This document shows, one piece after another, positions 42,058 to 50,601 of a stretch of 64,000 nt of DNA. Origin of the DNA: Hamadaea sp. GTDB lineage: Bacteria > Actinomycetota > Actinomycetes > Mycobacteriales > Micromonosporaceae. Numbering within the stretch: position 1 is the first letter of the stretch; the number at the start of each line of letters is the position of its first letter. The notes below the pieces were generated by a model, which was given only the letters and a program-made list of their open reading frames with translations, had not been told where the DNA came from and ran no database searches. A program made the position numbers and the translations under genes. The stretch is from positions 62,001 to 126,000 of the forward strand of contig NZ_JABFVK010000026.1 in the NCBI RefSeq assembly GCF_013362815.1. Direction: 5' to 3'.

Positions 42058-43101
42058 ATGCCCGACTGGATCCTGCACCTGGATCTGGACCAGTTCATCG
42101 CGGCGGTCGAAATTCTGCGTCGGCCCGAACTGCGAGGGCGTCCGCTGGTCGTCGGCGGGGACGGGGATCCGACCAAGCGGGGTGTGGTCAGCACGGCCTC
42201 CTACGAGGCTCGGGCTTTCGGCGTACACTCTGGGCAACCTCTGCGGACCGCGGCCCGGCGGTGCCCCGATGCTGTTTTTCTGCCGGTGGACCGGGCGGCG
42301 TATGAGGAGGCCTCGGCCCAGGTGTTCGCGACCTTGCGCGACTCGGGCGCGGTGATCGAGCCGCTGGGCTGGGACGAGGCGTTCCTGGCCCACCCGGCGC
42401 TGCGGCGGGTGCGCGATCCTGAGGTGTTCGCGCAGGAGATTCAGCGTCGAGTACGCCTTTCGACGCGGCTGGACTCCAGCGTCGGCATCGGGCACACGAA
42501 GCTGCAGGCGAAGACGGCGACCGGCTTCGGCAAACCGCGCGGCGTCTTCCGGCTGACCGCGGAGAACTGGTTCGCCGTCTTGGGTGATCTGGGCACCGAT
42601 GCGTTGTGGGGCATCGGCCCGAAGACTTCCCGGAAACTCGCCGAGCTCGGTGTCCACAGTGTACGTCAGCTCGCCACGGCGAGCGATGTCGAACTGGCTC
42701 AGGTGTTCGGGCCGACGACCGGGCCTTGGCTGGTCCGGCTGGCGAACGGCGGCGACGAGTCGCCGGTAACCGGAGCGCCGTGGGTTCCGCGGTCGGCCGG
42801 GCAGGAACACACCTTCCAGGTGGATGTGGCGGATTGGGCCGAGGTACGCGACGAGGTCGCCCGCATGGCCGCCGACGTCGCCCGGGCCGCGCTGGCCGAC
42901 GGGCGTGGGATCGCCCGGGTCGTGGTGAAGGTGCGCTTCGCGCCGTTCTTCACGGAGACGCACGGGCGGGTGCTTTCCGGAGACGCCGATGACGAGACTG
43001 CCGTGGTGGCGGCCGCGATGGTCGCGCTCGACCGGTTCGAGCGGCGTAAACCGGTCCGATTGATCGGCGTACGCGCCGAGTTCCGGTCCGACGACGCCTG
43101 A
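42058..43101 (+). CDS. dinB: DNA polymerase IV (Y-family, DinB)
   Basis: The 347-residue product has the Y-family catalytic residues: Asp9 and Asp11 in HLDLDQF, and Asp106-Glu107 in GWDEAFL. PRGVFRL, the helix-hairpin-helix ALWGIGPKTSRKLAELGV and the little-finger domain HTFQVDVADW also fit. The usual SIDEAYL reads GWDEAFL, a conservative change keeping the acidic pair. It performs low-fidelity translesion synthesis. Only a GGGGG directly precedes ATG 42058, and a GACAAT at 42046-42051 would suit a leaderless transcript. No LexA-type box is visible upstream. Confidence 0.93.
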   Translation: MPDWILHLDLDQFIAAVEILRRPELRGRPLVVGGDGDPTKRGVVSTASYEARAFGVHSGQPLRTAARRCPDAVFLPVDRAAYEEASAQVFATLRDSGAVIEPLGWDEAFLAHPALRRVRDPEVFAQEIQRRVRLSTRLDSSVGIGHTKLQAKTATGFGKPRGVFRLTAENWFAVLGDLGTDALWGIGPKTSRKLAELGVHSVRQLATASDVELAQVFGPTTGPWLVRLANGGDESPVTGAPWVPRSAGQEHTFQVDVADWAEVRDEVARMAADVARAALADGRGIARVVVKVRFAPFFTETHGRVLSGDADDETAVVAAAMVALDRFERRKPVRLIGVRAEFRSDDA

Positions 43102-43133
43102 CCCGGGTGGTACGCCGTGGCAGGATGGCAGAG

Positions 43134-43970
43134 ATGGAGTCTTACGTCGAACGACCACCGATTCCGCAGCTCTCGGGAGTGGTCCGGACGGTCTGGGTGC
43201 AGCGCACCGGACCCGAGGCGTACGTCCAGCGGCACCTTCCGACGGGCGGAGTCGAGATCCACTTCCCGATCGGGGGCCGCCCCCAGCTCGTCGGTCCGCT
43301 GACCGGACCGCAGATCGAGGTCATCCCGGCGTACACGACGATCGTCGGTGTGCGGTTCCTGCCGGGCGCGGTGCCGCCGCTGCCCACGTTGCTCGACGAC
43401 CTGGTCGACCAGCGCGTCGGTCTGATGGATCTGTGGGCGGCTTCGGCGAATCGGCTCATGGACGCGATGGCGGCGTCCGAGACTCCCGAGCGGGCGCTGA
43501 TGCGCTTGCAGGCTCATGTCCTGAGCGAGTTCCGTACCGAAGTCAGAGCCGATCCGCAGGTGTCGGCGGCGGTGACGGCCCTGATGCCCTGGTATCCGAT
43601 CGACGTCGACGCGGTCGCCGGTCACGTGGGACTGTCCGCCAGCCAGTTGCGACGCCGCTGTCTCCGGACGCTCGGGCTGACCCCGAAGGTGCTGCAGCGG
43701 ACGCTGCGGTTCCAGGGATTCCTCGCGCTCGCCCAGGCCGGTGCCACGCCCACGGGCCGCCGCGATGCCGACGGCGTGGCCGGGCTAGCCGTCGACGCCG
43801 GGTACGCCGATCAGGCGCATCTGAGCCGTGAATGTCTCCGCCTGACCGGTCTGACACCGGGGCAGTTGCTGGGCGGCAGCCTCGACCGGTGTGCGTGCGG
43901 TCACGATCATTCGGCCTCGTACCGGCCGTTCCTGGCCGGTCGGCATGCGCGATTTGTTCAAGACCGGTAG
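43134..43970 (+). CDS. AraC-family transcriptional regulator
   Basis: From ATG 43134 (AGGA eight bases upstream) the product has 278 residues. The N-terminal 140 residues match the DUF6597-type module (PTGGVEIHFPIGGRPQLVGP, AYTTIVGVRFLPGAVPPLP). The C-terminal AraC DNA-binding domain carries VDAVAGHVGLSASQLRRRC, FQGFLALAQAG and VDAGYADQAHLSRECLRLTG. Upstream frame to 43107 is possible, but MESYVERPPIPQL is the natural start. It precedes a BBE-type oxidoreductase gene by 24 bases and may control that cluster. Confidence 0.92.
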   Translation: MESYVERPPIPQLSGVVRTVWVQRTGPEAYVQRHLPTGGVEIHFPIGGRPQLVGPLTGPQIEVIPAYTTIVGVRFLPGAVPPLPTLLDDLVDQRVGLMDLWAASANRLMDAMAASETPERALMRLQAHVLSEFRTEVRADPQVSAAVTALMPWYPIDVDAVAGHVGLSASQLRRRCLRTLGLTPKVLQRTLRFQGFLALAQAGATPTGRRDADGVAGLAVDAGYADQAHLSRECLRLTGLTPGQLLGGSLDRCACGHDHSASYRPFLAGRHARFVQDR

Positions 43971-43982
43971 TCCGGGCCCCCA

Positions 43983-43988
43983 TAGATT
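43983..43988 (+). promoter_or_regulatory. -10-like TAGATT immediately upstream of the flavoenzyme gene
   Basis: TAGATT ends six bases before GTG 43995, the usual distance from a -10 to a transcription start. No Shine-Dalgarno sequence precedes the GTG. Together these suggest a leaderless transcript. No clear -35 with 16-18 spacing was found. Confidence 0.35.
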
Positions 43989-43994
43989 CGATTC

Positions 43995-45320
43995 GTGCCC
44001 GACCTGACCAGATTTCCCGACGGCGTAGCACTCCAGCCGGAGTCGCCGGATTACGACGCCGTTCGCCGTCCCGTACATGCGGCGTACCAGGACGTGCGAC
44101 CTCGACTCATCGTCCGGTGTCGTTCGGTCGACGACGTCGTCGCCGGCTTGGCGTACGCGGCCGCATCCGGTGACTCCGTGGCGGTGCGCGGCGGCGGGCA
44201 CTGCTTCGCCGGGCGGTCCTCTACCGACGGTGTCCTGCTCGACCTGGCCCGCCTCGACGGCATCACCGTCACCAGCGACGGGCTCGCAACGATCGGTGCC
44301 GGTGCACGTCTGGCCCACGTGTACGCGACACTGCACGCGTACGGCCGGACACTGCCCGCCGGATGCGGCCCCACCGTGGGGATCACCGGGCTGACTCTCG
44401 GCGGCGGCCTCGGCCTGCTCGGCCGCAAGCACGGGCTGACCTGCGATCGGCTCGTCGGCGCGCAAGTCGTACTCGCCGACGGCACGGTGGTCGACTGCGA
44501 TCAGGCCCACGAACCCGATCTGTTCTGGGCACTACGCGGAGCGGGAGGCGGTCAGTTCGGCGTGGTCACGGCTCTCCGCTTCGAAACCGTCCCCGAGCCG
44601 GCGACCACCCGTGTGGAAGCTCATTGGTCAGGCGACGGAATAGGGGATGTCGTCGTTGCGTGGCAGACCTGGGCACCGGACGCCCCCGACGACCTGACGG
44701 TCAACCTCACCGTGGACGCTCAGCGAGCCACCCTTTTCGGCGCGGCGACCCTCGATGAGCAGACGACTCGTGAGCTCCTCCAGGAGTTCACCAAGTACGC
44801 CGGTGTCGCCACCACGGTGGAGCTTCTCCCGGATCTGCCCTACCACCGGCTGAAGCAGACGTTCACCGAGCCCGAAGCCGGTGACGGAAACAATCGCCCA
44901 GACCGTATGCGGTCGGAGTTCTTCGCCCGGGCGTTGTCCGACGGCGTCCTCACTTCGCTGCTCGCGAATCTCGCCTCGCCGCTCGCGAGTCTCGGCGAAC
45001 CGGGAGCGGGCGGGCGGCGTCGGCTCAGCTTCACCGCGATGGGCGGGGCGTACAACCGGATCGCCGAGAACGCCACCGCCTTCGCCCACCGCGGCACACG
45101 CTTTCTCCTCGAGCACATCGGCGAAGCGACCGACCCATGGGTGGACCGTTCCAGGGCGATCGCGCACGAAGACGGCACGGGACGGGTCTACCCGAACTTT
45201 CCCGATCCGGCGCTCGACGACTGGGCAACGGCATACCACGGGAGCAACTATGCACGATTGGCCGCGGTCAAGAAGGCGTACGACCCGCACCGATTCTTCG
45301 ACTTCCCACAAGCGATCTAG
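43995..45320 (+). CDS. FAD-dependent oxidoreductase, berberine-bridge-enzyme type (bicovalent flavin)
   Basis: The 441-residue enzyme has a PP-loop FAD domain. VRGGGHCFAG offers His69 and LPAGCGPTVGI offers Cys124, the pair that attaches FAD bicovalently in this class. LTLGGGLGLLGRKHGLTCD and the C-terminal BBE motif SNYARLAAVKKAYDPHRFF complete the family signature. Such enzymes oxidise sugars, alcohols or alkaloid-like products with oxygen. The start is GTG 43995. Two further redox genes follow downstream on the same strand, within 17 and -4 bases, so an operon is likely. Confidence 0.9.
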   Translation: MPDLTRFPDGVALQPESPDYDAVRRPVHAAYQDVRPRLIVRCRSVDDVVAGLAYAAASGDSVAVRGGGHCFAGRSSTDGVLLDLARLDGITVTSDGLATIGAGARLAHVYATLHAYGRTLPAGCGPTVGITGLTLGGGLGLLGRKHGLTCDRLVGAQVVLADGTVVDCDQAHEPDLFWALRGAGGGQFGVVTALRFETVPEPATTRVEAHWSGDGIGDVVVAWQTWAPDAPDDLTVNLTVDAQRATLFGAATLDEQTTRELLQEFTKYAGVATTVELLPDLPYHRLKQTFTEPEAGDGNNRPDRMRSEFFARALSDGVLTSLLANLASPLASLGEPGAGGRRRLSFTAMGGAYNRIAENATAFAHRGTRFLLEHIGEATDPWVDRSRAIAHEDGTGRVYPNFPDPALDDWATAYHGSNYARLAAVKKAYDPHRFFDFPQAI

Positions 45321-45337
45321 CACCTTTGGGGGCTCAC

Positions 45338-45940
45338 ATGAGCAAAGTTATCTGCGCACACGCCGTCTCCGTCGACGGCTACATCAGCGGGCGTACGCCG
45401 GTCGGCCAGGAGGAGTTCGGACGAGGCCTGGGTGATGCCCCGATGCTCTTCGACTGGTATTTCCACGGCGACACCGCGAGTGAGGTGTTCGACGGGTTCA
45501 AGCTCAGCGAGCGAAGCGCCGAGTTCTTCGACACGCAGGCCGCCCGGGTGGGCGCGATCATCGCGGGCCGCACGACGTACGAGCACTCCAGCCATTTCGG
45601 CGGAGGAAGTCCACACCCGACGGCACCGCTGTTCGTCCTGAGCCACCGGCCTTTGCCTGAGGACAGCGCAGCGCAGACCCTCGTCACGAGCATCGAGGAC
45701 GCCGTCGCCCAGGCCCGCGCCGCCGCCGGTGGCAAGGACGTCGGCCTTATGGGAGGCGGAGCGGTCACAGCGGCGCTCAACGCCGGACTCGTCGACGAGG
45801 TCATCCTGCACCAAGTGCCGATTCTGCTCGGCGAGGGCCGCCCGTTCTTCCAGACCCTGCCCGACCACGTGAGTCTTCGTCTGGTGGACGCCATCCCCGC
45901 CCCAGGCGTGACCCACCTGCACTACGAGGTGATCCGATGA
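45338..45940 (+). CDS. dihydrofolate-reductase-like (RibD C-terminal) family protein
   Basis: From ATG 45338 the product is 200 residues: ICAHAVSVDGYISGRTPV, AIIAGRTTYEHSSHF, PLFVLSHRPLPED, KDVGLMGGGAVTAALNAGLV and VDEVILHQVPILLGEGRPFF. These are the standard motifs of the DHFR/RibD-C fold that binds NADPH. The reaction is unknown. The start has only GGGGG at a distance of six bases. The last four bases overlap the PPOX gene start (ATGA), indicating translational coupling. Confidence 0.85.
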   Translation: MSKVICAHAVSVDGYISGRTPVGQEEFGRGLGDAPMLFDWYFHGDTASEVFDGFKLSERSAEFFDTQAARVGAIIAGRTTYEHSSHFGGGSPHPTAPLFVLSHRPLPEDSAAQTLVTSIEDAVAQARAAAGGKDVGLMGGGAVTAALNAGLVDEVILHQVPILLGEGRPFFQTLPDHVSLRLVDAIPAPGVTHLHYEVIR

Positions 45941-46320
45941 TCCGCCCCGACGTACGCCGCGTCCTCGACGGCACGCCGATCGCCCATCTCGCCACCGTCA
46001 GCGCCGACGGGTCGCCGCACTCGGTTCCGCTCTGGGTCGGCACGCACGGCGACCGCATCGTCTTCCTCACCGGCCCGGATACGCGCAAAGCCCGCAACCT
46101 GCGCCGCGATCCCCGCCTCACTCTGTCCATCGCGCCCGCCGACAATCCCTTCGAACCGGTCGTCATCCGGGGCCGGGTCGTCGAATGGCTCGACGGCGAC
46201 GCCGCCTGGCAGATCATCGACGGACTCGCCCAGAAGTACATCGGCGCGCCCTACTCGCGGGAGCTCGACCGGGTCGTGGCGGTCGTCGAACCCGGGCGGC
46301 AAACCGTCGGCATCGCCTGA
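45937..46320 (+). CDS. PPOX-class (F420/FMN-dependent) oxidoreductase
   Basis: A 127-residue split-barrel protein: IAHLATVSADGSPHSVPLWV, RIVFLTGPDTRKARNLRRDPR, and FEPVVIRGRVVEW. This is the pyridoxamine-5'-phosphate-oxidase-like flavin or F420 family, very common in actinobacteria; the K-A-R-N phosphate-binding pattern is present. It overlaps the preceding gene by four bases and ends 22 bases before the convergent secreted-protein gene. The substrate is unknown. Confidence 0.88.
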   Translation: MIRPDVRRVLDGTPIAHLATVSADGSPHSVPLWVGTHGDRIVFLTGPDTRKARNLRRDPRLTLSIAPADNPFEPVVIRGRVVEWLDGDAAWQIIDGLAQKYIGAPYSRELDRVVAVVEPGRQTVGIA

Positions 46321-46342
46321 ATCCGCCGCCCGACTGACCTGT

Positions 46343-46852
46343 CTACGGTGCGAAGAGTTCGAGCGTGCCGTACTCGGTGTCGCTGGTCAGTCCAGCGGTG
46401 CTCAGGCATACCAGCACATCGACGACCGGACCGGTGAGGACCTCCACCGTGGTGGCACCGGAGAACCGGCCGGCGGTGACGGTTCCCGTCTTGGTCACGA
46501 CGGTCTGGCCATCGGCGATGACGACAGTCGCGTGAACGTGGATCTCACTGGTGGTGTCGTCGTTCCAGGTGACGAGATAGTCGATGTCGGGGGTGCTGAG
46601 CGTCAGGCAGTTGCGATCCTCCGTGACCACGAAGCCGGTCGTTCCTGACTGGACGCCACCGATGCAGGAGTACGCCAGGGTGCCCGAGGTCGTGATCGTC
46701 TGGGTGTACAGATGCATGCCCGGCGAGTACGTGATCTGCTGTGTCGCAGTGCAAGTGACGCTGGCTGTGTCGGCATGAGCGGTGGCGGGCGCGGCCATCG
46801 CAAGCGCCGTCACGCCGATACACAACAGCGACGCCCAAGTTCTACGTTTCAT
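46343..46852 (-). CDS. small secreted protein, beta-rich
   Basis: The ATG at 46852 gives MKRRTWASLLCIGVTALAMAAP with a typical Sec signal cut after THA. The mature part (about 145 residues) is all beta: repeated Thr-rich strands and Cys residues at SVTCTATQ, AYSCIGG, NCLTLS and LVCLSTAG. No family is recognised. The alternative ATG at 46861 adds three residues. It is convergent with the PPOX gene. Confidence 0.7.
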   Translation of the reverse strand: MKRRTWASLLCIGVTALAMAAPATAHADTASVTCTATQQITYSPGMHLYTQTITTSGTLAYSCIGGVQSGTTGFVVTEDRNCLTLSTPDIDYLVTWNDDTTSEIHVHATVVIADGQTVVTKTGTVTAGRFSGATTVEVLTGPVVDVLVCLSTAGLTSDTEYGTLELFAP

Positions 46853-46945
46853 GCCTCTCATCCAGCGGCAACCACACCGTATGCACAACCCGGTGTTCCG
46901 CTTCGCGGAACACCGTTCTCACGTATGTCGGATGCTGCCGTGCCG

Positions 46946-47359
46946 TTAGTGGGATTTCTTGCTCTGCGACGTCTGGTGCTCGATGACCTTCGTCGGCGTC
47001 ACACGGCATACGACGCGCGTCTCGTCCGGACGGACCTTCCAGGCGACGCCGTCGTACGCCCGGGAAAGCTCGTCGATCAGCTCGACTCCGCCTTCCTCGA
47101 CCATCGACACCGTGCCCCGGATCTCGACATAGAAGTACGGGTCCTCCGGGTCGTACGCGCAGAGGCTGATCCGCGGGTTGCGCTCCATGTTGCGCGCCTT
47201 CAGCCGCCCGCGGATCGTCGAGAACAGCACCTCGTCGCCGTCCGTACGCACCCAGATCACGCTGGACTGCGGCGCGCCGTTCGGTCCCACCGTACTCAGG
47301 ATGGCGAAGACCGGCTGGTTGAACAGCCGCCGCGCCTCGTCGCTCAGCTTGATCGTCAC
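46946..47359 (-). CDS. PPOX-class F420-dependent protein
   Basis: GTG 47359 starts VTIKLSDEARRLFNQPVF and yields 137 residues with the split-barrel motifs AILSTVGPNGAPQSSVIWV, STIRGRLKARNMERNPRIS and PYFYVEIRGTVSMV. It differs clearly from the PPOX gene at 45937, so they are not a recent duplicate. The 56 residues of open frame upstream are unlike a protein. It is likely an F420- or FMN-linked reductase or binding protein; the substrate is not known. Confidence 0.85.
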   Translation of the reverse strand: MTIKLSDEARRLFNQPVFAILSTVGPNGAPQSSVIWVRTDGDEVLFSTIRGRLKARNMERNPRISLCAYDPEDPYFYVEIRGTVSMVEEGGVELIDELSRAYDGVAWKVRPDETRVVCRVTPTKVIEHQTSQSKKSH

Positions 47360-47445
47360 GCGGCCAGCGTAGTCGGCCTCCAGCCCACCGTCCGCGCCAC
47401 GGTGTGCGATCATGGTCGCCTCCGACCCGACGGAGCACCCGATGA

Positions 47446-47709
47446 ACCACCGGTCGAGATCAGCAGCTTCGTGGCCAGCGACCGGTTCGCCAAAGTCTTC
47501 GTCTGCCGGGACGGCAACGGCGTACAAGCGTCTACCTCGCCGCGGCGGCCGCCTTCGTGCCTCAGGAGGACCCCGGCCAGGTCATCGTCGAGGCGATGGC
47601 GGCCGCATTCCTCGGACTGTCCGGTCTGTTCGGCGTACTGCGCCGGCGGATCATGCGCCGCCGACAGATAGGGCAGCTGACGCCGTCGGAGGCGGTCAAG
47701 CGTTCCTGA
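47446..47709 (+). pseudogene. possible decayed small membrane-protein gene
   Basis: One frame reads VEISSFVASDRFAKVFVCRD. After a shift near 47520, another reads VYLAAAAAFVPQEDPGQVIV and continues as a hydrophobic helix to SGLFGVLRRRIM, ending at TGA 47707-47709. No start codon with a ribosome site exists. Each segment looks coding, but the whole may be chance in GC-rich sequence. Nothing else is visible between 47360 and 47695. Confidence 0.25.
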
Positions 47710-48349
47710 GCGAGCGGCTGAACCGCAGCATCCCGACGACTGCGCCGGCGAGCCACAGCGCGAATGCCACCGATGCCGCGCCCATGCTCCAGTACCCGGA
47801 CACGCAGACGAGGGCGAGCACGTAGGACACCCAGACCGCCCGCGTACTCGCAGCACGTGTCTGTTGGGCGATCCGCGCCGTGACGGCGACCATCACCGCG
47901 CCGCCGATGAGCCCGGTGAACGCGACCAGTCCTCCGGCGGTCCCGAGGAGACGGGCGAGGTCGGCGTCGGGGGCGTACTCGTCGGACATCACGGTCGTGA
48001 TCGCGCTCGACACGTCGAGCGACACCCCGGTGATCGTCAGACCGCCGAGCAGCGCCGCCGCCGGGACGATCGCGTGTGCGAGCGAGTCGCCGCCGGACAG
48101 CCGGTCCAGCACGCGCCGCAGGCCGGTGGCGAACCACAGCAGCAGCGCGACTCCGACGCCGAGCACCGGCAGGCCGATGCCAGCGGCGGCCTGCCGCGCA
48201 CCGTCGTCGACCCGTACGAGGATCGAGGCATCCGAGTTCTGGGGCGCGTCGACGCCGACTTGCGCGCACAGGGCGATGCCGGCCGCCAGCAGCACGATCG
48301 AGGCGACACCGGCCCAGGCCGCGCGCTGGAGCGTTCGTGACTCGTCCAT
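47696..48349 (-). CDS. integral membrane protein
   Basis: A 217-residue protein from ATG 48349 (MDESRTLQRAAWAGV) with five hydrophobic segments: AGVASIVLLAAGIALCAQV, a GLPVLGVGVALLLWF helix, AIVPAAALLGGLTITGV, GLVAFTGLIGGAVMVAV and the final pair YVLALVCVSGYWSM / SVAFALWLAGAVVGML. There is no catalytic motif. I do not recognise a named family. The upstream extension to 49057 lies inside other genes. Confidence 0.7.
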   Translation of the reverse strand: MDESRTLQRAAWAGVASIVLLAAGIALCAQVGVDAPQNSDASILVRVDDGARQAAAGIGLPVLGVGVALLLWFATGLRRVLDRLSGGDSLAHAIVPAAALLGGLTITGVSLDVSSAITTVMSDEYAPDADLARLLGTAGGLVAFTGLIGGAVMVAVTARIAQQTRAASTRAVWVSYVLALVCVSGYWSMGAASVAFALWLAGAVVGMLRFSRSLRNA

Positions 48350-48435
48350 GTCGCAGTGTGGCCCGTACGCACGCAGCCGGCAAGACGCCATGCGGTGCAC
48401 GACGCGTAGCATGATCGGCCGGTGCGAAACCGGCA

Positions 48436-48468
48436 CTTCGGGCGCGACCGGTCGAGCCGCGCCCGAAG
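48436..48468 (-). terminator. hairpin terminator after the YciI-like gene
   Basis: Perfect 11-base arms (CTTCGGGCGCG / CGCGCCCGAAG) enclose an 11-base loop. It lies 12 bases past the stop of the minus-strand YciI gene. There is no U-tract. Confidence 0.65.
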
Positions 48469-48480
48469 CCCGAACTCGCG

Positions 48481-48825
48481 TCACCCCTTGAACTTGCGAA
48501 CTTCCTGAGGCCAGCCGCACGCGACCGCGATCTTGCCGGCCCACATCCGGGCGGTCTCCTCGTCGGGCACGTCCACGATCGTCAGCCCGCCGAGGAACTC
48601 CTTCGTCTCGACGTAGGGACCGTCGGTGAACAGCACTTGCCCGCTCGTGGCGTCGGCGCTGAAGACGGGGCCGTCCGGTTCCTCCAGCCCGCCGGCGAAG
48701 ACGTACGCACCGGCGGCCTTGATCTCCTCGACGACCGCCTTGGCGAGCGGGCCGCGTCCGTTGAACCATTCCTCGCTGTGGTCGCCCACCCACTGCTGGT
48801 TGAAGTAGATGAGGTATTCGGCCAT
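48481..48825 (-). CDS. YciI/DGPF-domain protein
   Basis: A 114-residue protein: MAEYLIYFNQQWVGDHSEEW, KAAGAYVFAGGLEEPDGPVF, TDGPYVETKEFLGGLTIVDV, then MWAGKIAVACGWPQEVRKF. The TDGPxxExKExLGG motif is diagnostic of the YCII-related DGPF group, small dimeric proteins often linked to extracytoplasmic sigma factors. No sigma factor gene is adjacent. AGAGGAA lies upstream of ATG 48825. It diverges from the DUF899 gene. Confidence 0.88.
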   Translation of the reverse strand: MAEYLIYFNQQWVGDHSEEWFNGRGPLAKAVVEEIKAAGAYVFAGGLEEPDGPVFSADATSGQVLFTDGPYVETKEFLGGLTIVDVPDEETARMWAGKIAVACGWPQEVRKFKG

Positions 48826-49007
48826 GTTCGTTCCTCTCCTCGGCCGGACCCGGCGTCCGGCCCACCATCGCTACGAACGGCCTCGGACGGATCCGACACA
48901 TCAGCTCGAAGATAATCCAAGATTTCTTCCGCGCAGGTGTCCGGCTCGGCGGGGCTCGTTCGTCGGTGAGGTGAGAGTCGAAGAAGAGAGAACCCGAGGA
49001 GGACCCC

Positions 49008-49802
49008 ATGAGCCTGCCCGACATCGTGTCGCGCGAGGAGTGGCTGACCGCCCGCAAAGCGTTCCTGGTTCAGGAGAAGGAGGTCACGCGGCGACGCGAC
49101 GCGCTCAACGCCGACCGGCGGCGGCTGCCGATGGTGCGGGTCGACACCGATTACGTCTTCACCGGCCCGGACGGCGAGGTACGCCTGGACGACCTCTTCG
49201 GCGGCCATTCGCAGCTGGTCGTGCAGCACGTCATGTTCAAACCGGAGTGGGAGGACGCCTGCCCCGGCTGCACCGGTGCGCTGGACGAGCTGAGCGCCCC
49301 GTTCCTGGCTCACCTGGCACACCGCAACACGGCGTTCGCCGCCGTGTCGCGGGCTCCGTATCCGAAGCTGGCGGCGTACCGGGATAAGCGTGGCTGGGAC
49401 TTCCTGCCGTGGTACTCCTCGTCGGCTTCCACGTTCAACTACGACTACCACGTCACGCTCGACCCGGCCGTCGCCCCGGTCGTGTTCAACTACCGCGACG
49501 CGGACGAGCTGCGCGCCGCCGGTATGGCGGACATGGCGGACGAGCCGTCGGAGATCTCCGGGATGAGCTGCTTCCTGCGTACGCCGGACGGCATCTTCCA
49601 CACGTATTCCACCTATGCCCGAGGAACCGACCACCTCGGCGGGGCGTACGGCTTCCTCGATCTGACGGCGCTCGGCCGTCAGGAGGAGTGGGAGGAGCCG
49701 AAGGGACGCTCAGCCGCTGTGTTCGGCAACTCCCCGTTCTTCACAGCGGAGAACACGGCGACCGAGGAGAACACGGCCAAGGCCTGCGACTGCGGCTGTT
49801 GA
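49008..49802 (+). CDS. DUF899 thioredoxin-like protein
   Basis: The 264-residue protein starts MSLPDIVSREEWLTARKAFLV (GAGGA upstream). It carries the DUF899 signature blocks LNADRRRLPMVRVDTDYVFTG, VVQHVMFKPEWEDACPGCTG with a CPGC redox-like pair, GWDFLPWYSS, and HTYSTYARGTDHL. DUF899 proteins have a thioredoxin-like fold; their role is unknown. A CDCGC tail ends the protein. The gene stands alone, with no strong terminator seen downstream. Confidence 0.88.
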   Translation: MSLPDIVSREEWLTARKAFLVQEKEVTRRRDALNADRRRLPMVRVDTDYVFTGPDGEVRLDDLFGGHSQLVVQHVMFKPEWEDACPGCTGALDELSAPFLAHLAHRNTAFAAVSRAPYPKLAAYRDKRGWDFLPWYSSSASTFNYDYHVTLDPAVAPVVFNYRDADELRAAGMADMADEPSEISGMSCFLRTPDGIFHTYSTYARGTDHLGGAYGFLDLTALGRQEEWEEPKGRSAAVFGNSPFFTAENTATEENTAKACDCGC

Positions 49803-49916
49803 GCGCTGGAGAATCAGCCCAACCGGACCTTGCGTGCCCACATCGACAAGCGCAGCCGCAGGACGCGTACCCGCCGACGGCCGGCGCGCTGACGAAGCAG
49901 CAGCAAGGTCCGGGCA

Positions 49917-50243
49917 TCACTTCTCATCGCCGGCCTTCTTCTTACGCAGCGACTCCTGATAGATGTCCGCGTAGGTTGGCGAGTCCTTGATCAGGCCGTC
50001 GCAGAAGGCGGCGACGTCGGTGCCGATGAGTTCCAGTACGCCTTTGCCGCTGGCGGCGCCTTCCTCGAAGAAGTCCACGATGCCCTGGAGGAGGTTGCCT
50101 TCGGCCAGATCGACCGGGCCGACCTTGAAGAGGTACTTCTGCATCTCCTCGTAGACGATCCGGTAGTCCGGCGGCAGCGCCTTGACCCGGGCGACGTGCT
50201 CCCGCCATTGCCGCTTGCCTTCGATGATGTCCTGGAATCCCAT
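49917..50243 (-). CDS. DUF1048 family protein (third gene of the PadR operon)
   Basis: A 108-residue helical protein: MGFQDIIEGKRQWREHVARV, LPPDYRIVYEEMQKYLFKVG, GIVDFFEEGAASGKGVLELI, TDVAAFCDGLIKDSPTYADIY. This matches DUF1048, small proteins that commonly follow PadR regulators. Its start follows the stop of the second DUF1048 gene by one base. The C-terminal ends in a Lys-rich tail. It and the preceding paralog probably arose by duplication. Confidence 0.88.
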   Translation of the reverse strand: MGFQDIIEGKRQWREHVARVKALPPDYRIVYEEMQKYLFKVGPVDLAEGNLLQGIVDFFEEGAASGKGVLELIGTDVAAFCDGLIKDSPTYADIYQESLRKKKAGDEK

Positions 50244-50244
50244 G

Positions 50245-50601
50245 TCAGCCTCCCAGCCGGCCGAGTTTGCGGGCGACGTTCCGGTTCAACTGCTCACGCC
50301 AGCGATCGCGGTAGGTCCGCGCTCCGTGCCCGCCGGCCAGCGCGGTGCAGAACCCGGCGATGTCGTCGCCGAGCACGTCGCCGACGCTCTGCCCCTCCGC
50401 GTACGCCTCTTCGAGAAGCGCCAGCGCACCGTCGACGATCGGCGTCAGGTTGCGGCCGCTGAAGTCCCCGTACGGAAAGAGGTGGCCCTTGATCTGGGCC
50501 CAGGCCGCTTGATAATCACCGGGCAATGCCGAGGCGCGCGCCTCGAACGCTTTCCATTGCCGCGTTAGATCGCTGCCGGTGATGGTCTCCCAGAAGTTCA
50601 T
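50245..50601 (-). CDS. DUF1048 family protein (second gene of the PadR operon)
   Basis: From ATG 50601 (GGAGGGCGGCAG upstream) the product is 118 residues: WETITGSDLTRQWKAFEARA, LPGDYQAAWAQIKGHLFPYG, VDGALALLEEAYAEGQSV, DVLGDDIAGFCTALAGG. It is a diverged paralog of the next gene (49917) with the same helix spacing. It overlaps the PadR stop by four bases (ATGA), so translation is coupled. The role is unknown but is likely linked to PadR. Confidence 0.88.
   Translation of the reverse strand: MNFWETITGSDLTRQWKAFEARASALPGDYQAAWAQIKGHLFPYGDFSGRNLTPIVDGALALLEEAYAEGQSVGDVLGDDIAGFCTALAGGHGARTYRDRWREQLNRNVARKLGRLGG

Noticed and set aside
41916-42060. LexA box for dinB
   Set aside because: No TCGAAC-N4-GTTCGA or close variant was found in the divergent region.
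48350-49057. N-terminal extension of the membrane gene at 47696
   Set aside because: It is antisense to or overlaps the YciI and DUF899 genes and lacks protein character.
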